A DNA stretch of 64,000 nt from Acinetobacter wuhouensis (GCF_001696605.3 NZ_CP031716.1:1984001-2048000), one strand, 5' to 3'. Counted from the stretch's first letter, positions 8,669 to 18,431 are shown. Notes: generated by a model not told the origin, from the sequence alone. Numbers and translations: made by a program.

Positions 8669-9078
8669 TATGCTCCAGCAACTTTACGGTGAATCAAAAC
8701 CCCAACTAACATTGCAATAATAAAATATGCAGCTTGATAATATCCCAAACCAATCAAAGTAAAAGCAGGTGCTGGACAAATCCCCGCAATTCCCCAACCG
8801 ATTCCGAAAATAAATGCACCTGAAAGTAGTTTTTTATCAAGTTGATTATTCTTTGGTAAATCAATCGGTTCATTGAACACTGTTACGGGTTTGCGGATCG
8901 CTAACTGAAACGGGATAAATGCAACAAGAATTGCACCAATCATTACAAATGCTAGACTTGGATCCCACTGTCCAAATAGATCAAGGAAACCGATTACTTT
9001 TGCAGGATTTGACATGCCTGAAATCATCAAACCTATGGAGAATAAGCCACCGAATACGAATGCTAGAATATTTTTCAT
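8668..9078 (-). CDS. YeeE/YedE family sulfur transporter subunit (second half)
   Basis: 136 residues with about four hydrophobic segments. The start MKNILAF is chosen because AGGAG lies 7 bases upstream; the frame is open further upstream but overlaps the preceding gene. The motif GIAGICPAPAFTLIG holds the conserved Cys of the YeeE/YedE (PmpB-like) family, thought to pass thiosulfate or persulfide sulfur across the membrane. It pairs with the preceding gene, which carries the matching half. Two separate half-length genes are usual in this operon type. Confidence 0.85.
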   Translation of the reverse strand: MKNILAFVFGGLFSIGLMISGMSNPAKVIGFLDLFGQWDPSLAFVMIGAILVAFIPFQLAIRKPVTVFNEPIDLPKNNQLDKKLLSGAFIFGIGWGIAGICPAPAFTLIGLGYYQAAYFIIAMLVGVLIHRKVAGA

Positions 9079-9080
9079 GA

Positions 9081-9497
9081 TCAAGCTCCTATCACATGGC
9101 GCATCACATAGACAGTCATAAATCCTGCGAGCATGAATGTACAAGTTGCGACGATTGAACGAACAGATAAACGACTCATTCCGCAAATACCGTGACCACT
9201 GGTACAACCTGAACCCAAGCGAGTCCCAAAACCGACCAACACCCCTGCGACGATCAATAAAATGGGTTCTGAATGCACCATGACAATTTCAGGCTTAAAA
9301 AATAGACCATACGCAAATGGCGTAATAAATAAACCCAATAAGAACCATAAAGCAGGGGTTTTAAACAAGCTTTGTGGATTCAGCACTTGTGCAATCAAGC
9401 CACTAATCCCTGCAATACGACCATTTACAAATAAATAGCCAACCACTGCGAGTCCAAGAAGAATCCCTCCTAAGAAGGCAAGTACAAAACTGTGCAT
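9081..9497 (-). CDS. YeeE/YedE family sulfur transporter subunit (first half)
   Basis: 138 residues, strongly hydrophobic. The signature GFGTRLGSGCTSGHGICGMSRL includes the conserved Cys of the SGCTSGHG motif that binds sulfur in YeeE homologues. It is the first gene of a three-gene operon with its partner half and a persulfide-dioxygenase-like enzyme. The AT-rich region upstream (9498-9626) includes ATAATATATAT at 9528-9538, a string that also occurs just before the sulP gene at 11750-11760. Confidence 0.85.
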   Translation of the reverse strand: MHSFVLAFLGGILLGLAVVGYLFVNGRIAGISGLIAQVLNPQSLFKTPALWFLLGLFITPFAYGLFFKPEIVMVHSEPILLIVAGVLVGFGTRLGSGCTSGHGICGMSRLSVRSIVATCTFMLAGFMTVYVMRHVIGA

Positions 9498-9626
9498 CGA
9501 TATAAACCAATAACAATATATGTTTTTATAATATATATTTAATTTAATTATTCAATCTTATTTTTGTATAAGTCTATACTTTAAAGTGCATACATTCTAA
9601 ATCTACAAGTAGAATCAGCTTTATTT

Positions 9627-9965
9627 TTACGCTTCACCATTATTTTTTTTAAAATAATTTTTTAAACGTATGGATAAAAGATCAACGACTTCATTTTGCT
9701 CTGAATGTGCGATTAAATCTTGAAGTTGCTGCACATTTAGGCTTTCTATCAAATGTAATATTGCCCATTCCACGCCAAAACAACCTATATTACTTGGTGG
9801 AGAAAGCTTAATTAAACGCTTTGCGATTTCTAAAGTTATTGGTAATTCAAAACTTTGTAAGTGCTGATCAAATTCCTCTAGTGGAAAATCATCTACATCT
9901 TGGCTACGCTCTGGAGGTAATTGCCCTATTTTTTCAAGTTTAGAGATCAAATCTAAGTTATTCAT
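9627..9965 (-). CDS. Hypothetical protein, 112 residues
   Basis: I do not recognise the family. The protein is acidic, soluble and helical in composition, with no signal peptide or membrane segment. Near the middle is SNIGCFGVEWAILHLIE. It is separated from the zeta-like kinase gene upstream by 86 bp on the same strand. It may belong to that accessory unit, since it splits the kinase/antitoxin pair from the sulfur operon. An immunity or regulator role is possible but unsupported. Confidence 0.6.
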   Translation of the reverse strand: MNNLDLISKLEKIGQLPPERSQDVDDFPLEEFDQHLQSFELPITLEIAKRLIKLSPPSNIGCFGVEWAILHLIESLNVQQLQDLIAHSEQNEVVDLLSIRLKNYFKKNNGEA

Positions 9966-10051
9966 TCCAAGTTCTCTGACTATAAATGGTTGCTTTATTA
10001 AAACTTCATAAAATGATCTTTGGTGTTTAAATGTATAGAAAATTTTCTATT

Positions 10052-10798
10052 TTAACTAAATTCATCCAAGACTTTTTCAACAAACCATTTTGGAAACAAC
10101 TCAACCGCAGGATTTAATTTTAATACTTCTGCTTTTTCAATCTCTGCAATAAAAGATGCTTTTTCACCATGACTAGAATTGTCAAAAATATAAGCGCGAT
10201 CTGATGCTTCAATCGCAGACATGAGTAAATCCAAACTTCGATAATAGCGCTCACGAATCTTTTGTTCAGGTACAGCATGCCCACCTGTATTGACTCGATA
10301 ATACACACGTCCAATATTAATCTCAGGATCTACTGTCGCGACATAGTACAAATAGGTTTTAAAACCATGCTCCTGTGCTTCACGTAAAAATTCAACCTTG
10401 CTGATATGTGACATCACCGTTTCAAAGGTAAAACTGATTTTTAGACGTAAAAATTCAAAACGAATAAAATCAATAATCCGTGCACATAAATAGGAATCTA
10501 TTTCCTGAATTTCAAAAATGATGAGGCTATCGTCAATGATTTTTGGCTCGGTCGATAATAAAGGAATGAATTTCTGATCTTTTTTGCGCTTTTTTTGTTT
10601 TAAAAATTCTAACAATGCTGATGCAGATAAATCACGATGAAAATCATCCAAAGCCAAACTTTGCGTTGCATAAAGCTGCTTTTCTAATTCATCTGCATTT
10701 AAGTACGCCCCGATTTGATGGGGCGCTAAATATTCTTTAATGGTGCTTTTACCTGATCCATTGGGACCAGCAAACATTCTTATTCTCGGTTGACGCAT
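10052..10798 (-). CDS. Zeta-toxin-like P-loop kinase
   Basis: 248 residues. A Walker A motif GPNGSGKST lies at residues 12-20, followed by YLNADELEKQL, the pattern of zeta toxin and related ATPases. Zeta toxins phosphorylate UDP-N-acetylglucosamine and block wall synthesis. The central SFTFETVMSH and the later VYYRVNTGGHAVPEQKIRERY are typical of the group annotated as zeta-toxin-family kinases. The start is 6 bp after the stop of the putative antitoxin gene, so the two are co-transcribed. Toxicity is not certain: several members of this family are harmless kinases. Confidence 0.75.
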   Translation of the reverse strand: MRQPRIRMFAGPNGSGKSTIKEYLAPHQIGAYLNADELEKQLYATQSLALDDFHRDLSASALLEFLKQKKRKKDQKFIPLLSTEPKIIDDSLIIFEIQEIDSYLCARIIDFIRFEFLRLKISFTFETVMSHISKVEFLREAQEHGFKTYLYYVATVDPEINIGRVYYRVNTGGHAVPEQKIRERYYRSLDLLMSAIEASDRAYIFDNSSHGEKASFIAEIEKAEVLKLNPAVELFPKWFVEKVLDEFS

Positions 10799-10804
10799 AG
10801 AACC

Positions 10805-11062
10805 TTATGCCATCACCTCTTGTTTTTTCTTACGTTTCAAAACACTACGCTTTAACTTTGGATCGACATAGGCATCTGAAAGATCTTTAACAATATGAAT
10901 CTGACCATCCACCCGTTCTACGAGCTGTTGATTTTGAGCATAAGTTACTTTTACAGTTGAATGGGTCGCTTGCACAAAAGACTGTGCAAACGCATCTACA
11001 GCAAGCATCGGAATCGTTGCTTCCTCACGTAGTGTGGTTTTCATCACTGTAAATGTACTCAT
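10805..11062 (-). CDS. Putative antitoxin partner of the zeta-like kinase
   Basis: 85 residues from the chosen start MSTFTVMKTTL, which has GGAA 8 bases upstream; the frame remains open 19 codons further. The C-terminus is very basic (KLKRSVLKRKKKQ). It is not a recognisable epsilon antitoxin, but its size, position just upstream of the kinase and tight 6-bp junction follow toxin-antitoxin layout. It may also bind its own promoter through the basic tail. Function is inferred from context only. Confidence 0.6.
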   Translation of the reverse strand: MSTFTVMKTTLREEATIPMLAVDAFAQSFVQATHSTVKVTYAQNQQLVERVDGQIHIVKDLSDAYVDPKLKRSVLKRKKKQEVMA

Positions 11063-11329
11063 TATGTATATTCCAACTGTTTTTAAAGCTGTTCTCAACA
11101 TATTATCATAAGTAGACAATTTGTCTATTTATTCAACGAATCAGTAATAAACTCATTATTTAACGAGAAAAAAATGAGTTTCTGGCTTATTCAAAATTGT
11201 GAATAAAATAGCCTGAATTGTTATATAGATAAAATTGATTTAGAACTTCATCAAAAAACATAAAGTTAGTATCATGCGATGATGATAGACACAGTTATAA
11301 TAGCGTAAATAATCAGGGAACCGTTATAT

Positions 11330-11641
11330 ATGTCTAATGATCTTGAAATTGATGTAATGCGTGAATCAGCATCATCCGTTGTGACTATTTTAAAATCTTT
11401 AGCCAATACAGATCGCTTACTCATTTTGTGTCATCTTGCTCAAGAAGAGCTGAATGTTTCGCAAATCGAAGAAAAAACTCAAATCAATCAGCCTACATTA
11501 TCCCAACAGCTCATGATGTTGCGTAAAAGTGATGCTGTATCTACTCGCCGTGATGGAAAGCAAATTTATTATTCCATCAAGGATGAAAAAATGACGGTAG
11601 TATTGACCACTTTATATGACTTATATTGCCCTAAAGTTTAA
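11330..11641 (+). CDS. ArsR-family regulator, BigR/SqrR-like persulfide sensor
   Basis: 103 residues, a winged helix of the ArsR/SmtB family: LANTDRLLILCHLAQEE then LNVSQIEEKTQINQPTLSQQL as the recognition helix-turn-helix. Cys34 (in LLILC) and Cys100 (in LYCPK) are 66 residues apart. From memory that is the spacing of the cysteine pair in SqrR and BigR, which sense sulfane sulfur by forming a tetrasulfide bridge. The classic ArsR metal box ELCVCDL is absent. This fits regulation of the nearby persulfide dioxygenase/YeeE operon and perhaps sulP. The identification is inference from residues and neighbourhood. Confidence 0.8.
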   Translation: MSNDLEIDVMRESASSVVTILKSLANTDRLLILCHLAQEELNVSQIEEKTQINQPTLSQQLMMLRKSDAVSTRRDGKQIYYSIKDEKMTVVLTTLYDLYCPKV

Positions 11642-11783
11642 CTTTGAGATATTTTCATTTAGATTAAGCAACAGACTAAATTTATACTAAAAACAAATTG
11701 TTAACTCCTTAAAGGATTATTTTAGCTGTTTTCTTAGCATTTTTTCTGCATAATATATATGAAAATGTGATAACAAAGCACTC

Positions 11784-13511
11784 ATGTCTGACTCCAAGAT
11801 TCATCTCAGTAAAATTTTTCCTGCTTGGCAATGGCTTCAAGATTATTCAAAGCCAAAATTTCGAGCTGATTTACTCGCAGCATTAATTGTCATTGCCATG
11901 TTGGTTCCGCAAGGCATGGCGTATGCGATGGTTGCTGGCTTACCTCCTGTAACAGGCTTATATGCCAGTATTTTACCGATGATTGTGTATGCAATGGTGG
12001 GTGGAAGTCCGACACTTTCAATCGGTCCAGTTGCGCTGATTTCAATGATGACCTTTGCAACACTTTCTCCCCTATACGAAGTTGGATCACCTGTTTATAT
12101 TCAAGCGGCATGTCTTTTAGCACTTTTGGTTGGCATACTTTCGACCTTATTGGGTATTTTCCGTTTTGGTTTTCTCATTCGTTTAATCAGTCATCCTGTG
12201 ATTAAAAGTTTTATTATTGCTTCTGCGGTATTAATCGCATTGAGTCAGGTCAAATTCCTCGTTGATGTTCCTTTAAAATCTGGAAATGTGGTTGAATTTA
12301 TACACAGTGCTTGGCAATACCTCAGTTTAACCAATCTTCAAACCTTGGTTTTTGGCTTATTCGCAATTCTATTTTTAATTTATGCACCAAAATTTTTAAA
12401 TAGCGACCTATTTAAATCTTTTGCGCATTCAATGCCTTTTTTAATCAAAGCACTACCCTTATTTTTGGTTTTTATTTCAATTGCTTTGGTACATTTTCTG
12501 CATATAGATCAATATGGGATTAAAACAGTTGGGGAAATTCCTTCTGGTTTTCCGCCTATTTCCATGCCGTTTTGGAGTTGGGACTTGCTGGTGCAGTTAT
12601 TGCCAGGTGCAGCCATGATCACCATGGTCAGTTTTGTTGAATCTATTTCGATTGCGCAAGCCACCGCTTTTCAACAACGTAGTGAATTAAATAGTAATCA
12701 AGAACTCGTTGCGCTGGGTTTAGCCAATTTTAGTGCAGGAATTACGGCTTCCTTCCCTGTTACGGGCAGTTTATCTCGTACAGTCGTCAATGCAGATGCA
12801 GGAGCCAGAACACCGATGGCAGGTGTATTGTCCTCTATTTTCATTGTGATCGTTAGCTTATATTTCACAGGTGTTTTTAAAGAGCTCCCTTTGGCAATAC
12901 TGGCAGCAACAATTATTGTTTCGATTTGGAAGTTGGTGGATTTTAAGCCCTTTGTCGATTCTTGGCGCTATTCCAAAGCAGATGGAATTGCCATGTGGGT
13001 GACATTCTTTGGTGTTTTGTGTATCGATATTTCAACAGGTCTAATCATTGGTATTGTTTCGACGTTTCTATTACTGTTATGGCGAATCAGTCGTCCACAT
13101 ATCGCCGTGATTGGTTTGGTTGAAGGTACACAGCATTTCCGTAATATTTCACGTCATGATGTGTTGACCAGTACCAATATCGTGTCGATCCGTATTGATG
13201 AAAACCTAACTTTTTTAAATGCCAATACGCTCAAAGAATTTGTCATTTCAGAAGTGAGTAAACATCCAGATTTGCACCATGTTGTGATCAATTGCTCAAG
13301 TATTAGTAATATTGATTTGAGCGCACTTGAAACCTTAGAAGAAATTAATAATGAGTTGAATAAACTCAATATTCTAACCCATCTTTCTGAAGTCAAAGGT
13401 CCTGTGATGGATCGCTTAAAACAATCAAACCTCATTGATGAGTTAAGCGGTAAAATTTATTTAACTCATTATCAAGCGATGCATGAGTTAGATGCACAAA
13501 CATTCTGTTAA
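11784..13511 (+). CDS. SulP family anion transporter with STAS domain
   Basis: 575 residues. The N-terminal 430 residues form the multi-spanning SulP core, starting with the signature VPQGMAYAMVAGLPPVTGLYAS. The C-terminal STAS domain (about 455-570) includes HHVVINCSSISNIDLSALETLEE. SulP proteins carry sulfate, bicarbonate or dicarboxylates; sulfate is favoured here by the sulfur-related neighbours, without proof. It lies 142 bp after the BigR-like gene on the same strand and may share its regulation. Confidence 0.88.
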   Translation: MSDSKIHLSKIFPAWQWLQDYSKPKFRADLLAALIVIAMLVPQGMAYAMVAGLPPVTGLYASILPMIVYAMVGGSPTLSIGPVALISMMTFATLSPLYEVGSPVYIQAACLLALLVGILSTLLGIFRFGFLIRLISHPVIKSFIIASAVLIALSQVKFLVDVPLKSGNVVEFIHSAWQYLSLTNLQTLVFGLFAILFLIYAPKFLNSDLFKSFAHSMPFLIKALPLFLVFISIALVHFLHIDQYGIKTVGEIPSGFPPISMPFWSWDLLVQLLPGAAMITMVSFVESISIAQATAFQQRSELNSNQELVALGLANFSAGITASFPVTGSLSRTVVNADAGARTPMAGVLSSIFIVIVSLYFTGVFKELPLAILAATIIVSIWKLVDFKPFVDSWRYSKADGIAMWVTFFGVLCIDISTGLIIGIVSTFLLLLWRISRPHIAVIGLVEGTQHFRNISRHDVLTSTNIVSIRIDENLTFLNANTLKEFVISEVSKHPDLHHVVINCSSISNIDLSALETLEEINNELNKLNILTHLSEVKGPVMDRLKQSNLIDELSGKIYLTHYQAMHELDAQTFC

Positions 13512-13690
13512 TTTTAGATTGAATTTGCTTAATTAATAAGCAATATTAAAGCTTGATTTTCAAAAAACCTACATGTTTTTTAATATCTTAGTTTTTACAA
13601 AGCATTTGTATGATTTAAGTTATTCATTTTAGGTATAGAATAGTCAGCTTGTTCATTGATTTTAGACCAATTTAGGCAAAAAGGTTCAAC

Positions 13691-14887
13691 ATGTTTGCTG
13701 CCCTAGCACGTTTAAGTTTAGTCACACGTATTATTATTGCCATTATTCTTGGTTTTATAGTGGCGTTTGCATTTCCAAGTTCAGCTGAATATTTCAATAT
13801 TTTAGGTGAATTATTCATTAAGGCGTTGAAATCTGTTGCGCCAATTTTGGTCTTTGTATTGGTACTTGCCTCTATTGCCAATTTTAAAGTCGGTAGTGGT
13901 GCGGGAAATTTAAAACCTATTTTGGGTTTATACACCATTGGAATGTTACTTGCTGCAATCAGTGCAGTGATCGCAAGTACGATATTTCCAAGTACATTGG
14001 TATTTACCCATGCCTCTGATGCGGCTTTGCAACCACCAGGTAGTGTAGCTGAAGTTTTAAAGAATTTACTTTTAAGCTTTATTACCAATCCTATTACAGC
14101 TTTACATGAAGCAAACTTCATTGGGATTTTAGCTTGGGCTGTGGGTTTGGGTGCTGCATTACGTCATGGTTCAGATACTACCAAGCGTGTGATTACAGAT
14201 GTTGCAGATGCAGTAAATTCAATCATTCGTATTGTGATTGCTTTTGCACCGATTGGTATTTTCGGTTTAGTTGTGGCAACTTTTGCACAAGCTGGACTCG
14301 ATACTTTGAAAAATTACGCACAATTGATTGCAGTTCTAGTTGGCACAATGTTCTTTGTGGCTTTGGTAATCAATCCATTGATCGTGGGTTTCGTCATGCG
14401 TAAAAACCCATACCCTTTGGTTTTAAAATGTTTAAGAGAAAGTGGAATCACCGCATTCTTCACTCGTAGTTCGGCTGCCAATATTCCAGTGAACTTAGAC
14501 TTGGCGAAACGCTTAGGTGTTAATGAAACCACAGCGAACGTTGCGATTCCATTAGGTGCAACGATTAACATGGCAGGTGCTGCTGTTACAATTACGGTGC
14601 TTACCCTTGCTGCTGTACATACGCTAGGTATTCAAGTTGATGCTGTGACCATGATTATTTTATCCGTGGTTTCTGTAATTACAGCATGCGGTGCTTCTGG
14701 TGTTGCTGGTGGTTCATTATTATTGATTCCGATTGCTTGTGGTCTGTTTGGTATCCCTTCTGAAATTGCTATGCAAGTAGTTGCAATTGGTATGGTGATC
14801 AGTGTGCTTCAAGATTCAACTGAAACTGCATTGAACTCTTCTACTGACGTCTTATTTACAGCAGCGGTAGATCTTTCTAAAAAGTAG
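13691..14887 (+). CDS. sstT: Serine/threonine:Na+ symporter
   Basis: 398 residues, full length for SstT of the dicarboxylate/amino acid:cation symporter family. Membrane segments run throughout; the family signatures [14 protein letters not shown] and [19 protein letters not shown] in the transport core are clear, as is [20 protein letters not shown] near the end. It imports serine and threonine with sodium. It appears monocistronic, 180 bp after the SulP gene; the next gene starts 68 bp later. Confidence 0.93.
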   Translation: MFAALARLSLVTRIIIAIILGFIVAFAFPSSAEYFNILGELFIKALKSVAPILVFVLVLASIANFKVGSGAGNLKPILGLYTIGMLLAAISAVIASTIFPSTLVFTHASDAALQPPGSVAEVLKNLLLSFITNPITALHEANFIGILAWAVGLGAALRHGSDTTKRVITDVADAVNSIIRIVIAFAPIGIFGLVVATFAQAGLDTLKNYAQLIAVLVGTMFFVALVINPLIVGFVMRKNPYPLVLKCLRESGITAFFTRSSAANIPVNLDLAKRLGVNETTANVAIPLGATINMAGAAVTITVLTLAAVHTLGIQVDAVTMIILSVVSVITACGASGVAGGSLLLIPIACGLFGIPSEIAMQVVAIGMVISVLQDSTETALNSSTDVLFTAAVDLSKK

Positions 14888-14955
14888 TATATTGCGCTGT
14901 GAGTAGTAAATGTTCTATTCACAGTCTCAAAAGTATATGAAAAATAGAAGTTACT

Positions 14956-15633
14956 ATGCCTTTACAACATTTACCCGTCTGGATTCAACTTGGTGCTTTC
15001 ATGCTTGCAGTCAATGCAGGCATGATTAATGTTTTAGGTTTAATCACCGTTTTACATCAGTCTATCTCTCACATGACGGGGAATGCCAGTCTGCTTGCTC
15101 AAGCGCTGATTCATCAACAGTTTGATATACTTATTTATCTAACGCTGATTCTGCTCAGTTATATACTGGGTTCAAGTTATAGTGGTTTTATCTTGGGCAA
15201 TAGCCATTTTGAGCTTGGGCGTCGTTATGGCGTACCACTCAGTTTGGTCGGCATTTTTATTTTCCTATGCTGGTTATTTATTCCCAATTACCCGAAATAT
15301 GCCCTACTTTGGGCAAGTGCTGCGATGGGAATGCAAAATGCGATGGTTAGCCATTATAAAGGCACGATTATTCGTACAACTCATCTTTCAGGTGTTTTAA
15401 CTGACCTCGGATTGGCTTTGGGTTATTATTTCCGAGGATTCTCAAGTGAAAAACGCCGTGTCATACTACATTTGCTTATTCTTTTTGGATTTATTATCGG
15501 TGGAATGATTGCCACCATCATTCATCCTTATTTACAATTGAATGCATTTCTTATTCCCGCAGGCTTAAGTTTGAGTTTAAGTCTGGTGTATTGGTTCATT
15601 TATTTTCGGCATGGTTCGAAACATCATTCATAG
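14956..15633 (+). CDS. YoaK family (DUF1275) membrane protein
   Basis: 225 residues with about six hydrophobic segments. The N-terminal AVNAGMINVLGLITVLHQSISHMTGNAS and the later GMQNAMVSHYKGTIIRTTHLSGVLTDLG are signatures of the DUF1275/YoaK family, whose transport role is not established. The gene ends 13 bp before the next chosen start, so the two may be co-transcribed. Confidence 0.85.
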   Translation: MPLQHLPVWIQLGAFMLAVNAGMINVLGLITVLHQSISHMTGNASLLAQALIHQQFDILIYLTLILLSYILGSSYSGFILGNSHFELGRRYGVPLSLVGIFIFLCWLFIPNYPKYALLWASAAMGMQNAMVSHYKGTIIRTTHLSGVLTDLGLALGYYFRGFSSEKRRVILHLLILFGFIIGGMIATIIHPYLQLNAFLIPAGLSLSLSLVYWFIYFRHGSKHHS

Positions 15634-15646
15634 TTGGTTAAGTGTT

Positions 15647-16180
15647 ATGGTCAAAAATGCATTGCAAGCACAGTTATTAAAAGCTGGCTTAGTTGACAAT
15701 AAAAAGGCAAAAAAATTGTCAAAACAGGCTCAACATGAGCAACGCACTGGTCAAAGTAATGAAGCGGAATTAAAAGCAAAAATTGAGCAAGATAAACAAG
15801 AAAAAATTTCTAAAGATCAAGCGTTAAACCAAGAGAAACAAAAGGTTTTAGATGAAAAAGCCTTAAAAGCATCGATCATTCAAATGATTGCACAGCATAA
15901 AATTAAAGATACGGATGGTGAAGTTGTTTATCAATTTATTGATGGTACGATTAAAAAAGTTTATTTGAATCAGCAAATATATAATGCTCTTGTTTCAGGT
16001 AGCTTAGTGATTGCCAAAGAAAGTGATCATTATGCATTTTTACCAAAAGCTTTGGCAGAACGTATCAATGAGAAAATGACCGGCTTTATCATTAGCACCA
16101 ATGCAGAGAAAAATGAACAAGTTACAGATGAAGAAGATCCATACGCAGCCTATGTCATTCCTGATGATTTAATGTGGTAA
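15647..16180 (+). CDS. DUF2058 (YaiL-like) nucleic-acid-associated protein
   Basis: 177 residues from the chosen start MVKNALQAQLLKAGLVDNKK, which aligns with YaiL family N-termini; an upstream in-frame ATG would overlap the previous gene. Residues 10-75 are lysine/glutamine-rich and helical, probably coiled coil. The C-terminal half carries YQFIDGTIKKVYLNQQIYNALVSGSL, typical of the family. YaiL is described as a nucleoprotein or polynucleotide-associated enzyme; its function is poorly known. A strong terminator follows. Confidence 0.85.
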   Translation: MVKNALQAQLLKAGLVDNKKAKKLSKQAQHEQRTGQSNEAELKAKIEQDKQEKISKDQALNQEKQKVLDEKALKASIIQMIAQHKIKDTDGEVVYQFIDGTIKKVYLNQQIYNALVSGSLVIAKESDHYAFLPKALAERINEKMTGFIISTNAEKNEQVTDEEDPYAAYVIPDDLMW

Positions 16181-16209
16181 ATCCCCTTTAAAATCGCAGC
16201 GTCTTATTC

Positions 16210-16240
16210 AGCCAATTATTTTCGAATGATTGGCTTTTTT
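16210..16240 (+). terminator. Terminator after the DUF2058 gene
   Basis: AGCCAAT (16210-16216) pairs perfectly with ATTGGCT (16229-16235), followed by TTTTT. Confidence 0.85.
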
Positions 16241-16361
16241 ACGCCCGATTAAGAATATAAATACAATTGATAATTATTTAGTATTTCTTGTGATCTCCAC
16301 AATATTTCTCCACAATTTTCGGTTAACCTTACGCGAAATTACATAAACGGAATTCTGCAAC

Positions 16362-18431
16362 ATGCACCGTACAAAACTTTACTGGGGTACGCTCAACACA
16401 TTAAGTATCGCTATCTTTGCGATAAATTCAGCAAGTTTTGCTGAAGATCTTATCGCTGAAACTCAACAACCAACCAATAATACTGCCGAACAACCACAAC
16501 AATTAAAAACCATCGTAGTGACAGGTTCGAATGCACAACCCAAAGATCCAGATATCAGTGCTGTTGCAAAAACTATCGTAACACGTGATGAAATGCTGAA
16601 ATATGGCGATCAATCAGTCAACGATGCGTTACGTCGTGCAGCAGGTTTCCAAATGCCGACGCCTGGACAAGGTCCTCGTGGTGGCTCAGGTAGTATGCGT
16701 TTCCGTGGTGGTGGTGCGCCAATTTTCCTGATCAATGGTGAACCTGTACAAGGTGGTCCGCGTGGTGGCATGTCGGTCGTCGATTCAATCACCCCAGAAA
16801 TGATTGAACGCATCGAAATCACCAAACAACCGAGTGTTGCGCAAGCTTCAGTTGCCTCTTCTGCTGTGATTAATATCATCCTAAAAGAACCATTAGATGA
16901 TGCACGAATTAGCGGTTCGGTAAAATTAGGCTACGGACTCACTGAATCAGATAAAAAAGAAGAAGAACGTAAGAATGTCAGTGTGCAAGCGGATGGACGT
17001 GATGGTGCATGGATTTATAGCGTATCAGCTAATCAAATGTGGAATGACTCAACCTCAACGACTGAGGTTGAAAATGCCAATGGTATTCGCCAACAAACTC
17101 GTAATACTGATCGTACCAGTACCATGTTTACACCACGTGTAGAATATCAATTGGATGATCAGCAAAAATTAGTGGCTGAAATTTTCTATCGTAATAATGA
17201 AACAGATGGCAATAGCGGCAATCAAATTCAAAATGATAAGAATGACAGTATCCGATTGAATACGCGTTATGAGCGTAAAGATAAAGGCGACTCAGACAAA
17301 GTCCGTTTTACTGTAGAAAAGCAGAATGAAACTGAGTCAACCAAGTCGAGCCAATATAGTTCTTATATTGATGAAACAGTAACAGAATATGGGCTTGCCT
17401 ACGACGGTGTACGTAAGTTTGATGAAACAAAACAAGTTAAATTTGGCGTGGATTCTCGTTTTAATGAGCTTGAAAGTAATATTGCAGAAACTCTAGATGA
17501 ACAACGCTATGCGCTTTATTTAGAAGGCAGTTGGAAATTCACACCACGTCAAACGATTACTTTGGGAGCGCGTCAAGAGTGGTTGGATCGTTCAGGCTTA
17601 GTTGAATATACTGATCAAAATTTTAGCCCTGTACTTGCACACCGCTTTGATTTTACAGATACATGGTCATTACAAACCAATATCAGTCGTGCCGTAAAAA
17701 GCCCAAATAGCAATAATTTAATGCCAACGGTATCCGTATCGACCGATGCCGATGCAGGAACAATGAACAATCCTGATCGTGGTGGTAATCCAAACCTTTT
17801 GCCAGAAAAAATTACCGCATTTGAAACTACTTTAGGCTATAACATGGAGTCTGGTGGTGTAAATATTACAGCCTATCATCGTGATATTGATGACTATATT
17901 GAAAAAGTCATTCGCCTTGAAAATGGTCGCTATGTCGAGCGCCCTTATAACCAAGATCAAGCCACAACCTATGGTGTAGAGCTTGCAGGACGTTATGCAT
18001 TAAAACAAACGGCAAAAGGTCACTCACTGATGTTAACAGGTCAAGTATCTACAGTACGTGCCAAAATTGAAGATGCTGATCACAATGAACGCTTAGTCAG
18101 TGATGTAGCACCGTATACCGCAAGTACAGGGCTTTCTTACAACTTTCAGCCGTGGCGTCTTGCGACCAGTATCAATGTTAATTATACCCCAGAATTTACA
18201 CGTGCCTTAGACTATCTGCCTTATGACCGTACCAGTAATGAACGTGTCAATGTTGATATTAGTGCAACCAAACGCTTTGACAAAGGTTGGGCTACAACGT
18301 TCAGCGCACGTAATATTTTAAGTACCGATTATAAAGAACGCTTGAATCATCAGTCTGATGGTAGTTTGTACGAAGCACGTGTGAATGATGCGATTCCAAG
18401 CTTCCTATTTACCGTAGAAAAGAAATTTTGA
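16362..18431 (+). CDS. TonB-dependent outer-membrane receptor, ligand unknown
   Basis: 689 residues with an N-terminal signal peptide ending near ASFAED. A TonB-box-like segment (KTIVVTGSNA) is followed by the plug domain, about residues 60-175, with FRGGGAPIFLINGEPV and MIERIEITKQPS. The beta-barrel ends in a terminal Phe (FTVEKKF). The plug is Gly/Arg-rich near residues 100-115. The region upstream contains TGATAATTATTTAG, weakly like a Fur site, and no cobalamin riboswitch was recognised. The cob cluster lies downstream on the other strand, so vitamin B12 is possible but not shown; iron-siderophore uptake is equally likely. Confidence 0.85.
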   Translation: MHRTKLYWGTLNTLSIAIFAINSASFAEDLIAETQQPTNNTAEQPQQLKTIVVTGSNAQPKDPDISAVAKTIVTRDEMLKYGDQSVNDALRRAAGFQMPTPGQGPRGGSGSMRFRGGGAPIFLINGEPVQGGPRGGMSVVDSITPEMIERIEITKQPSVAQASVASSAVINIILKEPLDDARISGSVKLGYGLTESDKKEEERKNVSVQADGRDGAWIYSVSANQMWNDSTSTTEVENANGIRQQTRNTDRTSTMFTPRVEYQLDDQQKLVAEIFYRNNETDGNSGNQIQNDKNDSIRLNTRYERKDKGDSDKVRFTVEKQNETESTKSSQYSSYIDETVTEYGLAYDGVRKFDETKQVKFGVDSRFNELESNIAETLDEQRYALYLEGSWKFTPRQTITLGARQEWLDRSGLVEYTDQNFSPVLAHRFDFTDTWSLQTNISRAVKSPNSNNLMPTVSVSTDADAGTMNNPDRGGNPNLLPEKITAFETTLGYNMESGGVNITAYHRDIDDYIEKVIRLENGRYVERPYNQDQATTYGVELAGRYALKQTAKGHSLMLTGQVSTVRAKIEDADHNERLVSDVAPYTASTGLSYNFQPWRLATSINVNYTPEFTRALDYLPYDRTSNERVNVDISATKRFDKGWATTFSARNILSTDYKERLNHQSDGSLYEARVNDAIPSFLFTVEKKF

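Noticed and set aside
8668..9207. Long form of the second YeeE/YedE gene
   Set aside because: The first 43 codons overlap the upstream gene and are not family-like; the ATG at 9078 has a clear ribosome site.
16181..16361. Possible cobalamin riboswitch before the TonB receptor
   Set aside because: The space holds the previous terminator and lacks the conserved B12-box; also none seen before cobT.
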